NCBI GenBank assembly: GCA_964432595.1
Contig: CAYSOF010000003.1
Location: forward strand, 248,001 to 312,000
DNA length: 64,000 nucleotides
Direction of reading: 5' to 3'
Origin: DASYLJ01 sp964432595
Lineage (GTDB): Bacteria > Desulfobacterota > Binatia > DP-6
The position numbers and the translations under genes were made by a program. Under the pieces are notes generated by a model. That model was not told where the DNA came from. It worked only from the letters and a program-made list of their open reading frames with translations, and searched no databases. Shown piece by piece: positions 51,713 to 61,818 of the stretch (the stretch's first letter is position 1; every line of letters starts with the position of its first letter).

Positions 51713-54003
51713 GCGCGCACCGGGAGCAGCGACTCGTCACGAACCGCCACGACGACGGGCTCGCGCACGTACGAATGTCCCGTCCACAGGCCCACGACGA
51801 ACCATACCAGCGCCGCGACGCCTGCCAAGAACACGGTGTCGCCGACGATGCGGAGCCATCGCAGCAGGACGATCGCGTCCAGCTGGAGGAAGTCCGCGCT
51901 GCGCGCGTACCACAGCCCGTGCTCGATGCTCGCCCAGGTCTGAAGCAGGCCGATCGGCAGCAGGCTCAGCAGCACCATCAGCGCGAGCCCGCCGTTCATC
52001 GCCCAGAACGCGACCGCGAGCGGTCGTTCGGCCCATGCACCCGCCGGGCGGAGCCGTCGCAGCACGATCAGGATGAGCGCCAGCGACAGCAGCCCGTACA
52101 CGCCGAAGAGCGCGGTGTGCGCGTGCACCGGCGTCGTGTTCAGCCCCTGCATGTAATAGAGCGCCACCGGCGGATTGATGAGGAAGCCGAAGATGCCCGC
52201 ACCGACGAAGTTCCAGAACGCGACGCCGACCAGGAATCGCATCGGCCAGCGGTAGGCCGTCATCCACGGCGCTCGATCGGCGGTGCGCAGCGTGTGCCAG
52301 GCCTCGAAGCCGATCAGGACGAGCGGGACGACCTCGAGCGCCGAGAAGCTGGCGCCGACGGCCATGACGGAGACCGGCGTGCCGCTGAAGTAGAGATGGT
52401 GGAACGTCCCGGGGACGCCGCCGAGGAGGAAGATCGCCGTCGAGACGAGGGTCGCGCGTGCCGCGCTGCGCGGTCGCACGAGCCCGAGCCTGGCGAAGAG
52501 GAACCCGGTGGCGGCCGTCGCGAATACCTCCATGAAGCCCTCGACCCAGAGGTGCACGACCCACCAGCGCCAGTACTCCATCACCGACAGGTGCGTGCGC
52601 GCGGAGTAGAAGAAGCCCGCGCCGTAGAAGAGGCCGATGGCACCGGCCGAGCCGGCGAACAGCGTCACGATCGGACGCAGGTCGTCGCGGCGTCGCAGCG
52701 CCGGCCAGAGCCCGCGCAGCATCAGCACGAGCCACAGCAGCAGGCCCGTGAAGAGCGCGATCTGCCAGGCGCGACCGAGATCGACGTATTCGTACCCCTG
52801 GTGCCCCAGCCAGAAGCCCAGATCGAGACCGAAGACCTGTCGTACCGAGAGCCACTCGCCGGCGAGCGAGCCGACGACGACCAGCAGCAGGGCGCCGAAG
52901 AGCACGTTCACGCCGAGACGCTGGAACCGCGGCTCGTGGCCGCCCACGGCCGGCGCGAGGAACAGACCGGCGGCGAGGAATGCGGTGGCGATCCAGAAGA
53001 GCGCGGTCTGGATGTGCCAGGTGCGGGTGACGGCATACGGCAGCCACTCGCCGAGCGGGAAGCCGAAGAACGCCTGGCCCTCGACCGTGTAGTGCGCGGT
53101 CACGGCGCCCAGCAGCACCTGCACGACGAACAGCGCCACGACGACGACGCAGAACTTGGCGACCGCGCGCATCGACGGCGTGACGGTGACGCCGTCGAGC
53201 GGATCACGGGCCGGTACGACGGCGATCGCCTCCTCGCGCGTGGCGAACGCCTGCCACCACACCAGCGCGCCGATGCCGGCAACCAGCAGCGTCACGCTCA
53301 ACACCGACCAGAGGACGTTGGCGCCGCTCGGCCGGTTGCCCACGAGGGGCTCGTGCGGCCAGTTGTTCGTGTACGTCACGTTCGACCCGGGTCGCTCCGT
53401 CGTGCAGGCCCAGGCCGTCCAGAAGAAGAAGCTCGTCAGCCGGGCGCGCCGGACCGGGTCGGGCAGCGGGTTCTCGTGCAGCGCGTACTGCGAGCGTAGC
53501 TCGCGGAGCGCGGGCGCGTCGCCGAACAGGGCCTCGTAGTGTGCGGCGACCGTCGCCATCGCGGCGGCGCGGTCGGCCGTCACGGTGAGCGTCCCGGTCG
53601 CCGCATCGAACCGATTGGTTCGCATCTCGCGCTCGAGGCGAGCGCGTAGCGGCGCCTGCGCGTCGGGCGCCAGCTCGCTGAAGCCGACGCCGTGCTCGCG
53701 GGTGCTCCACAGCGCGAGCAGCGCGGTCGCCTCGCGATGCAGCCAGTCGGCCGACCAGTCGGGCGCCTGGTAGGCGCCGTGTCCCCAGACGGTGCCGACC
53801 TGCTGGCCGCCGATGCTCTGCCATGCCTGCTGGCCGTCGAGGATATGGTCACCGGTCATGAGCACGCGGCCGTCGTCGACGACGACGCGCGCGGGGATGG
53901 GGGGCGCCTGGCGGTACACCTCGCGGCCGAAGAACCCGAGGATCAGGAACGTGCCGAGCAGCACGCCGAGGAGTGTGAGGGCGGGACCACGGAGGTTCGT
54001 CAT
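51709..54003 (-). CDS. norZ: Quinol-dependent nitric oxide reductase (qNOR, NorZ/NorB type)
   Basis: The 764-residue single-chain enzyme has about 14 membrane helices. An N-terminal extension fuses the NorC-like periplasmic part (GREVYRQAPPIPARVVVDDG, GGQQVGTVWGHGAYQAPDWS, ACTTERPGSNVTYTNNWPHE) to the haem-copper-oxidase-like body (HIQTALFWIATAFLAAGLF, WVVHLWVEGFMEVFATAATG, GVYGLLSLALIL). It reduces NO to N2O with electrons from quinol, which fits the menaquinone genes at the right end. It lies 18 bp after the RIC gene. Confidence 0.94.
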   Translation of the reverse strand: MTNLRGPALTLLGVLLGTFLILGFFGREVYRQAPPIPARVVVDDGRVLMTGDHILDGQQAWQSIGGQQVGTVWGHGAYQAPDWSADWLHREATALLALWSTREHGVGFSELAPDAQAPLRARLEREMRTNRFDAATGTLTVTADRAAAMATVAAHYEALFGDAPALRELRSQYALHENPLPDPVRRARLTSFFFWTAWACTTERPGSNVTYTNNWPHEPLVGNRPSGANVLWSVLSVTLLVAGIGALVWWQAFATREEAIAVVPARDPLDGVTVTPSMRAVAKFCVVVVALFVVQVLLGAVTAHYTVEGQAFFGFPLGEWLPYAVTRTWHIQTALFWIATAFLAAGLFLAPAVGGHEPRFQRLGVNVLFGALLLVVVGSLAGEWLSVRQVFGLDLGFWLGHQGYEYVDLGRAWQIALFTGLLLWLVLMLRGLWPALRRRDDLRPIVTLFAGSAGAIGLFYGAGFFYSARTHLSVMEYWRWWVVHLWVEGFMEVFATAATGFLFARLGLVRPRSAARATLVSTAIFLLGGVPGTFHHLYFSGTPVSVMAVGASFSALEVVPLVLIGFEAWHTLRTADRAPWMTAYRWPMRFLVGVAFWNFVGAGIFGFLINPPVALYYMQGLNTTPVHAHTALFGVYGLLSLALILIVLRRLRPAGAWAERPLAVAFWAMNGGLALMVLLSLLPIGLLQTWASIEHGLWYARSADFLQLDAIVLLRWLRIVGDTVFLAGVAALVWFVVGLWTGHSYVREPVVVAVRDESLLPVRA

Positions 54004-54021
54004 GGAGGCAGCTCCTTCGCG

Positions 54022-54687
54022 TCAGGCGGCCTGGAGGGCGCGCGGGAAGAGCACGTTGTTCTCGAGGTGGATGTGCCGGTGGAGCTCGGCTTCGAGCTCG
54101 GCGAGGCCCAGGTAGAGGGCGCGCCACGTCGCGCAGGCGTCCGCGGGCGGCGTGAGGTCGCGGGTGAGCGCCCGCGTCCGCTCGAGCGTTGCGCCGTGGT
54201 CGAGGTGCTCGTGCATCAAGACCCGGATCGGCATGCCGATCTGCCCGGCGTGGCGGGAGATCAACGGGAAGAGCACCTGCTCCTCCTTCATCAGGTGACT
54301 CGCGACGGCGTCCGCCATCGCCACGAGATGCTCGCGCAGTCCTCGTGGACAGGACGGCTTCGCCGCGTGCACGCGCTCGACCTTGGTCGCCAGCGCGATG
54401 AGGCGAGGCAGCTCGCGGCGCAACCGCGCGTGGTAGTGCTCGACCAGGTGTGTGATCAGCGCGTCGAGCGGGGCGCGATCCCAGCGTGCCGAGTCGTCCG
54501 CGACGCAGGCGGCGCCGGCGATCTCGTCCGCCAGCTCGGCGGGATCGATGTCGCGCTCCCGGCAAGCGTCATGCAGCGTGCGCTTCCCGCCACAACAGTA
54601 GTCGAGCCGATGGCGTTCGAAGACGGCGGCGGCTCCGGGAACGGTGGTGGCGATGTCCGAGAGCGTGGTGGTTCCGTCGACGTTCAT
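54022..54687 (-). CDS. RIC-family di-iron repair protein (YtfE/ScdA type)
   Basis: The 221-residue protein has the DUF542 head with the CCGG motif (LDYCCGGKRTLHDACRERDI) and a hemerythrin-like four-helix body with His/Glu iron ligands: LVEHYHARLRRELPRL, SHLMKEEQVLFPLISRHAGQ, LMHEHLDHGATLERT and RHIHLENNVLFPRALQ. The family repairs iron-sulfur clusters damaged by nitric oxide or oxidants. The ATG at 54687 has a GAGGAGGACG site. It is the first gene of the minus-strand NO operon driven by the sigma54 promoter. Confidence 0.92.
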   Translation of the reverse strand: MNVDGTTTLSDIATTVPGAAAVFERHRLDYCCGGKRTLHDACRERDIDPAELADEIAGAACVADDSARWDRAPLDALITHLVEHYHARLRRELPRLIALATKVERVHAAKPSCPRGLREHLVAMADAVASHLMKEEQVLFPLISRHAGQIGMPIRVLMHEHLDHGATLERTRALTRDLTPPADACATWRALYLGLAELEAELHRHIHLENNVLFPRALQAA

Positions 54688-54712
54688 GGTCGTCCTCCTC
54701 GGCGAGGAAGAG

Positions 54713-54728
54713 AGCAATGAACGAGCCG
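54713..54728 (-). promoter_or_regulatory. Sigma54 (RpoN) promoter of the NO operon
   Basis: The minus-strand sequence CGGCTCGTTCATTGCT matches TGGCACGNNNNTTGCW at all but two fixed positions (first base and the A of GCA), with the invariant GG and GC exactly 10 bp apart. Transcription would begin about 12 nt past the GC, near 54702, close to the GAGGAGG site of the RIC gene. The divergent NorR-type activator supplies the enhancer-binding protein. Confidence 0.72.
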
Positions 54729-54767
54729 TCGTGGAGTGTCAGCGTTTTCAGCCTGTTGCCCATCGTC

Positions 54768-54784
54768 GTTGTCTTCGTCACAAC
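54768..54784. promoter_or_regulatory. NorR-type binding dyad
   Basis: The 17 bp GTTGT-N7-ACAAC is a perfect inverted repeat and contains the GT-N7-AC pattern known for NorR enhancer sites. A partial copy, GTTGTCTT, recurs 25 bp away at 54793, and GTGTAACCGAC near 54817 also fits GT-N7-AC. All lie between the sigma54 promoter and the norR start, 40-110 bp upstream of the promoter. Confidence 0.6.
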
Positions 54785-54793
54785 TGGCTTCGG

Positions 54794-54822
54794 TTGTCTT
54801 ATCGATGACGACGTTGTGTAAC
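54794..54822 (+). promoter_or_regulatory. Putative norR promoter
   Basis: TTGTCT at 54794-54799, 17 bp spacer, TGTAAC at 54817-54822; the ATG at 54830 is 36 nt after the first base of the -35. It overlaps the candidate NorR sites, which would allow autoregulation. Confidence 0.35.
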
Positions 54823-54829
54823 CGACAGC

Positions 54830-56374
<1,545 letters not shown>

Positions 56375-56412
56375 CCGGCGCCGGAAGCGCGGCTGGCAAC
56401 GCCTGTCACGGT

Positions 56413-56446
56413 GGGAGCCCCGGGCCGTCGACGGCCCAGGGCTCCC
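56413..56446. terminator. Strong hairpin between convergent norR and a secreted-protein gene
   Basis: The outer arms GGGAGCCC (56413-56420) and GGGCTCCC (56439-56446) enclose the perfect 16 bp palindrome GGGCCGTCGACGGCCC (56422-56437). It is symmetric, lies in the 126 bp between two converging genes and can stall transcription from both sides or protect 3' ends. No T run follows on either strand. Confidence 0.5.
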
Positions 56447-56500
56447 CGACCCGACTGACGATCCGGTCCGCCGTCCCGACGCGAGACCGGCGCGCGCTGG

Positions 56501-56899
56501 TCAACGCGATTGATCGACGCGCCAGAGGACCTGGCACGGGGTGCTGGTGTTACAGCTCACGCGGACCACGTTGGCGTCTTTCCGGCACACGCTCGCTGCT
56601 TCGCCCGCTGCGGCGATCGCCGCGTTGTTCGTCCCGCCCGGGTCGACGACCGCGATGCCCGCCACGGTATCCGACTTCCCGACGTTCACGACCGTCCCAC
56701 ACAGATCGAGCGGTGTCTCCTCATTCTGGAGGAAGACGGTTTCGTGGGCGCCGAGCTCCACCGTACGGGCGCCGGGTCCGGCGATGGTATTGCCACTGGC
56801 TCCGAACTCCAGGCTCTTGGCCGACTGCGCGGCGGCCGTCGTCGCGCACGTAGCGAGCGCCATCGCGACCACCAAAACCATCCGTCCGATTGCTTTCAT
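56501..56899 (-). CDS. Small secreted protein of unknown function
   Basis: The 132-residue product has a signal peptide (MVLVVAMALATCATTAAAQS) and a beta-rich body with four cysteines (LDLCGTVVN, ASVCRKD, VSCNTSTPCQVLW), probably two disulfides. The ATG at 56899 has a GGAGAAGGGG site just upstream. The family is not recognised. Confidence 0.65.
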   Translation of the reverse strand: MKAIGRMVLVVAMALATCATTAAAQSAKSLEFGASGNTIAGPGARTVELGAHETVFLQNEETPLDLCGTVVNVGKSDTVAGIAVVDPGGTNNAAIAAAGEAASVCRKDANVVRVSCNTSTPCQVLWRVDQSR

Positions 56900-56984
56900 T
56901 CCCCTTCTCCTTTCGTGATTGGGTCGTCCATCCACTAGGCGTTCCCGCGCGTGGAACGACGTTCAACGCCCCGGGGGGCGTCCG

Positions 56985-57596
56985 TCAGTCCGCCGTCGCC
57001 CGCACGAACGCCGGCCGCGTCTCGAGCCGCCGGCGGTACGCCGACAGAACCGGGTAGGCCTCGTCCGTCAGCACGCCGACCAGCGTCGCGGCCACGACGG
57101 TGAAGCCCATCATCACGTCGGCACCCGAGAACGTGTTCTCGACCAGGTAGTCGTGCGTGCCGAGCGCCTGCTCGACGACGGCGAGCGCCGCGTGGGCCCG
57201 CGCGTGGGCGTCCTCGATGACGGCCGGCAGGGCGTCCGCGTTCCGCCGGTAGAACGTGTGCCAGACGATCGTCCCGATCGGCGGATAGGCCGTCGCTTCG
57301 GCGAAGTGCACCCACTGGAGGAACGCGGCGCGCTCCCGCGCCCAGACCGAGGGCGCGAGCCGTCCGTGGCCGTAGCGCTCGAGGACGTACTCGACGATCG
57401 CCCCCGACTCGCCGATCGTGACGTCCCCGTCGACCAGGACGGGAAACTTCCCCGACGGCGTCGCCTGCGAGAAGACGATGCCGCGGCCGGGAGGGATGAA
57501 CGGCACCCGCTCGAGGCGGTGCGGCAAGCCCAGCTCCTCGAGGAGCCAGCGGATCCGGACGGCGCGCGTCCGGGGAGCATGGAAGAGCGTCAGCAT
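56985..57596 (-). CDS. Glutathione S-transferase-like protein
   Basis: The 203-residue product has a thioredoxin-fold N-terminal domain (LTLFHAPRTRAVRIRWLLEE, GKFPVLVDGDVTIGESGAIV, with the conserved ES pair and cis-Pro) and an all-helical C-terminal domain (FLQWVHFAEATAYPPIG, FSGADVMMGFTV). It fits bacterial GSTs of the beta/theta-like kind that conjugate or reduce electrophiles. No neighbour explains its substrate. It lies 39 bp after the end of the large ATPase gene on the same strand. Confidence 0.85.
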   Translation of the reverse strand: MLTLFHAPRTRAVRIRWLLEELGLPHRLERVPFIPPGRGIVFSQATPSGKFPVLVDGDVTIGESGAIVEYVLERYGHGRLAPSVWARERAAFLQWVHFAEATAYPPIGTIVWHTFYRRNADALPAVIEDAHARAHAALAVVEQALGTHDYLVENTFSGADVMMGFTVVAATLVGVLTDEAYPVLSAYRRRLETRPAFVRATAD

Positions 57597-57635
57597 GCCC
57601 GGAAGGCGTTCCAGGCCGCTGAACGACGTTCCGCT

Positions 57636-60600
57636 TCAGACGTCCCAGCGGACGGGCGCGCGCGGGTCGGGCGTGTAGCTGCAAAAGTGCCCGGTTCGTA
57701 TGCCGCGTTCGAGGTCGCTCCCGAGCGCGGCGTCGCGCGCCGCGACCGTCTCGATCGCCCGCTTGAGGGCCCGGGTGACGTTCAGGCGCGCGCGCTCGGC
57801 ATCGGACCCGGCGCGGCGTGTCCGGCCTCCGAAACCGACCGCACGCGAGAGCTCGTCGGTGAGCGACTCGATCTCGGCCCCGACGCGCTCGGCCCGGCCG
57901 AGATCGTTGAACGCGCGCGCCTCCTCGAGCTCCGCACCCAGCTCGGTCAGGCGGCGGCGATACGCGGCGCGCGCGCGATCGTCGAGCATCTCGCCGGCGT
58001 CGCCCACCGACGCGGGGCTCGACTCGCCGCTCGTCACCAGGTCGAGCGCGTGGAACTCGCGGCCGGGGTGACGGAGCAGCGTGACGAGATACGTCACGCC
58101 GATCGTGCCCTTGAGCGCGAACGCCCGACCCGCGTGCGTGACGACCCAGTCGTCGCCGTCCGACCGCAGCGTGCAGACGTCCTCCGTCGCCGGACCCGGC
58201 GCAGCGACCGGCGCGACGCCGAGCGTCGCCTCGATGCGAGCAGCCAACCCCGACTGACCGAGCCGCCGCGCCCCTGCCAGCGCCGCATCGGCCAGCGTAC
58301 GCGCCCGGCGCTCGTCGCCGGACTTGCCGCGGCGGCGGAGCATCGTCGCGTAGTCCGCCTGTGTCGCCGTGACGAGCGCGTTCGCGCCGATCCGCTCGTG
58401 CGCCGCAAGCGCCGCGTCGAAATGGCGGACGGCGTCCTCCCAACGCTCGAGCGTGGTCGCGAGCAGGCCGAGATGGCGCGCGATCGACCCGTCGCACAGC
58501 GTGCCCTGCCCGGCGACGGCGAACCAATCGGCGTACGGCAGCAGCATGTCGTAGAGGACGCGGGCGCGTGCGACGTCGCCGACCGCAGCGCACGCGCGCG
58601 CCAGATGGCTCATCCCATAGAGCCAGAGGAAGTCCCGATGCAGACCGGCGAAATCCTCCACGCCGAGCTGCTCCAGCTCGACGCGCGCGCCGTCGAGGTC
58701 GCCGCACTCGGCCAGCGCCGACGCGAGCGCGCAGCGCCAGACGGGCAATCCCGGAAGGCTGCGTACGAGCGCGCGCGTCGGCTCGATCGTCTCGCGGGTC
58801 CGGCCGCGCTCGCGCAGCAAGATCGTGCGCTGCGCCTCGAACGCGAGCCGCGTCGCCGCGGGCGACAGGGAGCCCTCCTCGATCGCGCGCGCGGTCTCGG
58901 CGAAATCGCCGCTCATGAGCCCGCGCATGCCGCGGTAGAGGGTCGCGTACCAGAGCTGCGGGTCCTGCCGGAGCTCCCTCGCGTATGCGGCGAAGCGTTC
59001 GACGGTACGATCGGCCTCGACGATCTCACCGCGTTCGAGACGGCATACGGTCACGTACATGTGTGCGCGCAGCGCCGCTTCGGGCTGGTGCAGCTCGGTC
59101 GCGCGACGGAGGATGTCGTCGGCGCGGCGCAGCCGGCCATCCGCCGTGTCCGTGCCCCAACAGGTCCATTCCGTGCTGACCGCGACCGCGAGGATCGCGG
59201 CGGGATCGCCGCTGCGCGCGGCCGTCTCGTTCGCCTCGCGCCCGAGCGCGAGCACCTGCGCCCGATGCTCGCGCAGCGGAGACCAGAAGAGCGTAGCGGC
59301 CAGATGTGCGAGCAGCTGCGCGCGGAGCGCGGGCAGGCCATCGCCGAGCGCGTCGAGCGCCTCGCGCACGAGCGCGGCCCGCTCGGCGTCGAGGTTGCCC
59401 GCGCCCTCGTCCCAGAAGGCCCCCAGGCCGGCACCGTAGCCGAGGGCCGCGCGAGCGAGGACGTCGACGAGTCCGGCCTCGCGTGCGACCGTCGCCACCC
59501 GGGCGAAGACCGCGCGCGCGTTGGCCGCGTCGCCTGCGCGCCGTTCCGCGTGTGCGAGCGCGAGCAGCAGCGTCGCCCTCCGCGCCGCGTCGCTCGCGGC
59601 GGCCACGTCGAGCACGTGGAGCGCACGGCGGTAGTAGCGAACCGCATCCTCGTACCCGAGCCGCGCGATCGCACCCTCGGCCGCGCGGACGGCATAGGTG
59701 ACCGCTTCGTCCGCCGCGCCCGCGGGCACCGCGGCCAGGTAGTGGGACGCGACCTCGTCGAACGACACCGTGCCCGCGGGAACGAGCGGCGCCATCGCCT
59801 CCGCGATCCGACGGTGGAGACGCGCCCGTTCGAGCGCGGGCGTGTCGAGCGCCAGGGTCTCCATGATGAGCGCATGTGCGAACCGCCGCCGGCCGTCGTC
59901 GCCCACCGGCCCGACGAGACCCAGCCGTTCTGCGGCGTCGAACGCGGACGTCGCCGCCGCGATGTCCACGTCCGCCACGCGCGCCGTGAAGGCCACCGCG
60001 AACTCGCGACCGACGAGCGCGGCGACCGTGACAAGCCGGAGCGCGCCCGGATCGAGCGGACGGAGGCGCGCGCGAATCACGTCATGGACGCCGTCGGGAA
60101 TCGCGAGGGCGTCGAGATGCCGAGCGACGTCGCCGGAGCGCGCGAGCACGCGTACCAGCGCGTCGACGAAGAACGGGTTGCCTTCGGTGAGCGCATGGAT
60201 CCGCTCGGACGCTCGCGCGGGCACGTCGCCGGGGAGCAGGGCGCGCACGACCCCGGCGACCTCGGTCGCGTCGAGCCCGCCGAGCGCAATGCGCTCGCCG
60301 ACGCGCGCCAGCTCGGCCCGCACGGCCGACTCCGCGCCGAACCGCATCTCGACGTCGCGATGCGTGCCGATGAGCAGCACCGGCGCCTGCCCGAGCTGGC
60401 CGACCGCGAAGTGGAGCAGCCGGAGCGAGCCCGCGTCGGCCCAATGCAGATCGTCGAGCAGCACGACCAGCGGCCGATCCGCCGCCGCGCGCGCGAGCGT
60501 CGTGACGACGGCGTCGAAGAAGCGGAAGCGTGCGGCGTCGCCGTCGAGTGCGTGCGGCGCCGGGGCGTCACTGTCCTCGATGAGGTCCGGTACGACCTGC

Positions 60601-60986
60601 GCGATGACGCCCGCGTTGCCGCGCAGCCACGCACGCACGCGCGCCGGTTCCGGCGCCGCGCCGAGCGCGCGCAGCGCGGCGACCCAAGGCCAGTACGCGG
60701 GCGCGCCTTCCCCCTCGTAGCAGCGGCCGATCAGCACGCGCGCACCGCGCGACTCGGCGTCCTGCGCGACCTGCTCGGCGAGACGCGTCTTGCCGATGCC
60801 CGCCTCGCCCGCGAGCAGGACGAGCCAACCGCGGCCGGCCAGCGCCGCGGTCAACGCGTCCCGCAGCAGCCCGAGCTCGCGAACCCGTCCGACGAATGGC
60901 GTCCCGGCGCCGGGCCGCCGGCGGCGGGGCGGCATCGAGTTCGACGGCATGGCAGTGCGCGGCACGACGACCGACGCGAGGGGCAT
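57636..60986 (-). CDS. Large AAA-type ATPase with TPR-like repeats (MalT/LuxR-ATPase-like)
   Basis: The 1116-residue product has a STAND-type ATPase domain: Walker A LLAGEAGIGKTRLAEQVAQD and Walker B VVLLDDLHWADAGSLRLLHF. About 600 residues of helical TPR-like repeats follow (ARLHRRIAEAM, YEDAVRYYRRALHVLD). A conserved C-terminal region ends the protein (FALKGTIGVTYLVTLLRHPG, RAAYRRRLTELGAELEEARA, FCSYTPDPRAPVRW). It has no HTH of the LuxR kind; the C-terminal region, with a winged-helix feel, is the likely output. Such proteins act as signal-integrating regulators. The ligand is unknown, and later ATGs are possible starts. Confidence 0.8.
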   Translation of the reverse strand: MPLASVVVPRTAMPSNSMPPRRRRPGAGTPFVGRVRELGLLRDALTAALAGRGWLVLLAGEAGIGKTRLAEQVAQDAESRGARVLIGRCYEGEGAPAYWPWVAALRALGAAPEPARVRAWLRGNAGVIAQVVPDLIEDSDAPAPHALDGDAARFRFFDAVVTTLARAAADRPLVVLLDDLHWADAGSLRLLHFAVGQLGQAPVLLIGTHRDVEMRFGAESAVRAELARVGERIALGGLDATEVAGVVRALLPGDVPARASERIHALTEGNPFFVDALVRVLARSGDVARHLDALAIPDGVHDVIRARLRPLDPGALRLVTVAALVGREFAVAFTARVADVDIAAATSAFDAAERLGLVGPVGDDGRRRFAHALIMETLALDTPALERARLHRRIAEAMAPLVPAGTVSFDEVASHYLAAVPAGAADEAVTYAVRAAEGAIARLGYEDAVRYYRRALHVLDVAAASDAARRATLLLALAHAERRAGDAANARAVFARVATVAREAGLVDVLARAALGYGAGLGAFWDEGAGNLDAERAALVREALDALGDGLPALRAQLLAHLAATLFWSPLREHRAQVLALGREANETAARSGDPAAILAVAVSTEWTCWGTDTADGRLRRADDILRRATELHQPEAALRAHMYVTVCRLERGEIVEADRTVERFAAYARELRQDPQLWYATLYRGMRGLMSGDFAETARAIEEGSLSPAATRLAFEAQRTILLRERGRTRETIEPTRALVRSLPGLPVWRCALASALAECGDLDGARVELEQLGVEDFAGLHRDFLWLYGMSHLARACAAVGDVARARVLYDMLLPYADWFAVAGQGTLCDGSIARHLGLLATTLERWEDAVRHFDAALAAHERIGANALVTATQADYATMLRRRGKSGDERRARTLADAALAGARRLGQSGLAARIEATLGVAPVAAPGPATEDVCTLRSDGDDWVVTHAGRAFALKGTIGVTYLVTLLRHPGREFHALDLVTSGESSPASVGDAGEMLDDRARAAYRRRLTELGAELEEARAFNDLGRAERVGAEIESLTDELSRAVGFGGRTRRAGSDAERARLNVTRALKRAIETVAARDAALGSDLERGIRTGHFCSYTPDPRAPVRWDV

Positions 60987-61034
60987 ACCACGGTCGCCGG
61001 GTCGAGATTCAAACCGGCGGAGGCGCGACCGGCG

Positions 61035-61067
61035 TTGACACGGTACGAGTACTCACTCAGAGAGTAC
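61035..61067 (+). promoter_or_regulatory. MerR-type promoter/operator before the men operon
   Basis: TTGACA at 61035-61040 is followed by the dyad GTACTC-N7-GAGTAC (61049-61067) and a possible GAGAGT -10 at 61060-61065 with a 19 bp spacer, the long spacing typical of MerR-regulated promoters. The ATG is at 61072, 37 nt from the first base of the -35, so the message would be nearly leaderless. GTACGAGT also occurs as a direct repeat. Confidence 0.5.
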
Positions 61068-61071
61068 GAGT

Positions 61072-61818
61072 ATGACGTTCAGAGTTGAGGAGCTGGCCGC
61101 CGCCGCGGGCATCTCGGTCGACACGCTGCGCTTCTACCAGGCGCAACAGCTCCTGCCGCCGCCCCGACGCGTCGGACGCCACGCGCTCTACTCCGATCAG
61201 CACCTGGCGCGGCTCCGTCGCATCAAGAAACTGCAGGCCGACGGGGTCTCGCTGGCGGTCATCCGCCGGATGCTCTCCCGCACGCGCCGGAGTGACGCCG
61301 CGCTGGCGGACGCGCTCGAAGAGGAGCAGGGCGCCCGCGTGATGACGCGGGCGGAGCTGGCGGCCCATGCCGGGGTGCCGGAAGCCCTCATCAAGGCGGT
61401 CGAGAACGCCGGCATCGTCGAGCCCGAGCGCGTCGGTGAGACGATGCGGTACGCCGCCGTCGACGTCGAGCTCGCGCGCAACGCGCTCGCGCTGCTGAAC
61501 GAGGGCGTGCCGCTCACCGAGCTGCTCGGGCTCGCGATCCATCAGGCGGACAGCGTGCGCGAGGTCGTGGATCGCGCCATCGAGATGTTCGATCGCCACG
61601 TCCGTCGCCGGCGCGACGGCAGCGAGCGCGACCCGGCGGAGGTCGTCGACGCATTCCGCCGCCTCCTTCCCGCGGTCACCGCGCTCGTCGCGCACCACTT
61701 CCACCGCACGTTGATCACGCGCGCCCTCGCGCGCCTCGAGCGGCTCGGCGACCAGGACGGCCTCAAGCACGCGCTCGAAGCGACCACGAGCGGCCGGCTC
61801 GAGGTCACGTGGCGCTAG
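61072..61818 (+). CDS. MerR-family transcription regulator
   Basis: The 248-residue regulator has a MerR winged-helix head (MTFRVEELAAAAGISVDTLR then FYQAQQLLPPPRRVGRHALY, LARLRRIKKLQADGVSLAVI). The effector part is unrelated to metal-binding MerR tails, with no cysteines, and looks like a second HTH-like and helical region (MTRAELAAHAGVPEALIKAV). The ATG is preceded by an imperfect promoter/operator dyad. It overlaps the methyltransferase start by 10 bp and heads a menaquinone operon, so it may regulate that pathway. Confidence 0.82.
   Translation: MTFRVEELAAAAGISVDTLRFYQAQQLLPPPRRVGRHALYSDQHLARLRRIKKLQADGVSLAVIRRMLSRTRRSDAALADALEEEQGARVMTRAELAAHAGVPEALIKAVENAGIVEPERVGETMRYAAVDVELARNALALLNEGVPLTELLGLAIHQADSVREVVDRAIEMFDRHVRRRRDGSERDPAEVVDAFRRLLPAVTALVAHHFHRTLITRALARLERLGDQDGLKHALEATTSGRLEVTWR

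Noticed and set aside
56919..61088. A 1389-codon plus-strand frame over the GST and ATPase genes
   Set aside because: Antisense shadow with Arg/Glu/Val-rich low-complexity translation and no recognisable domain.
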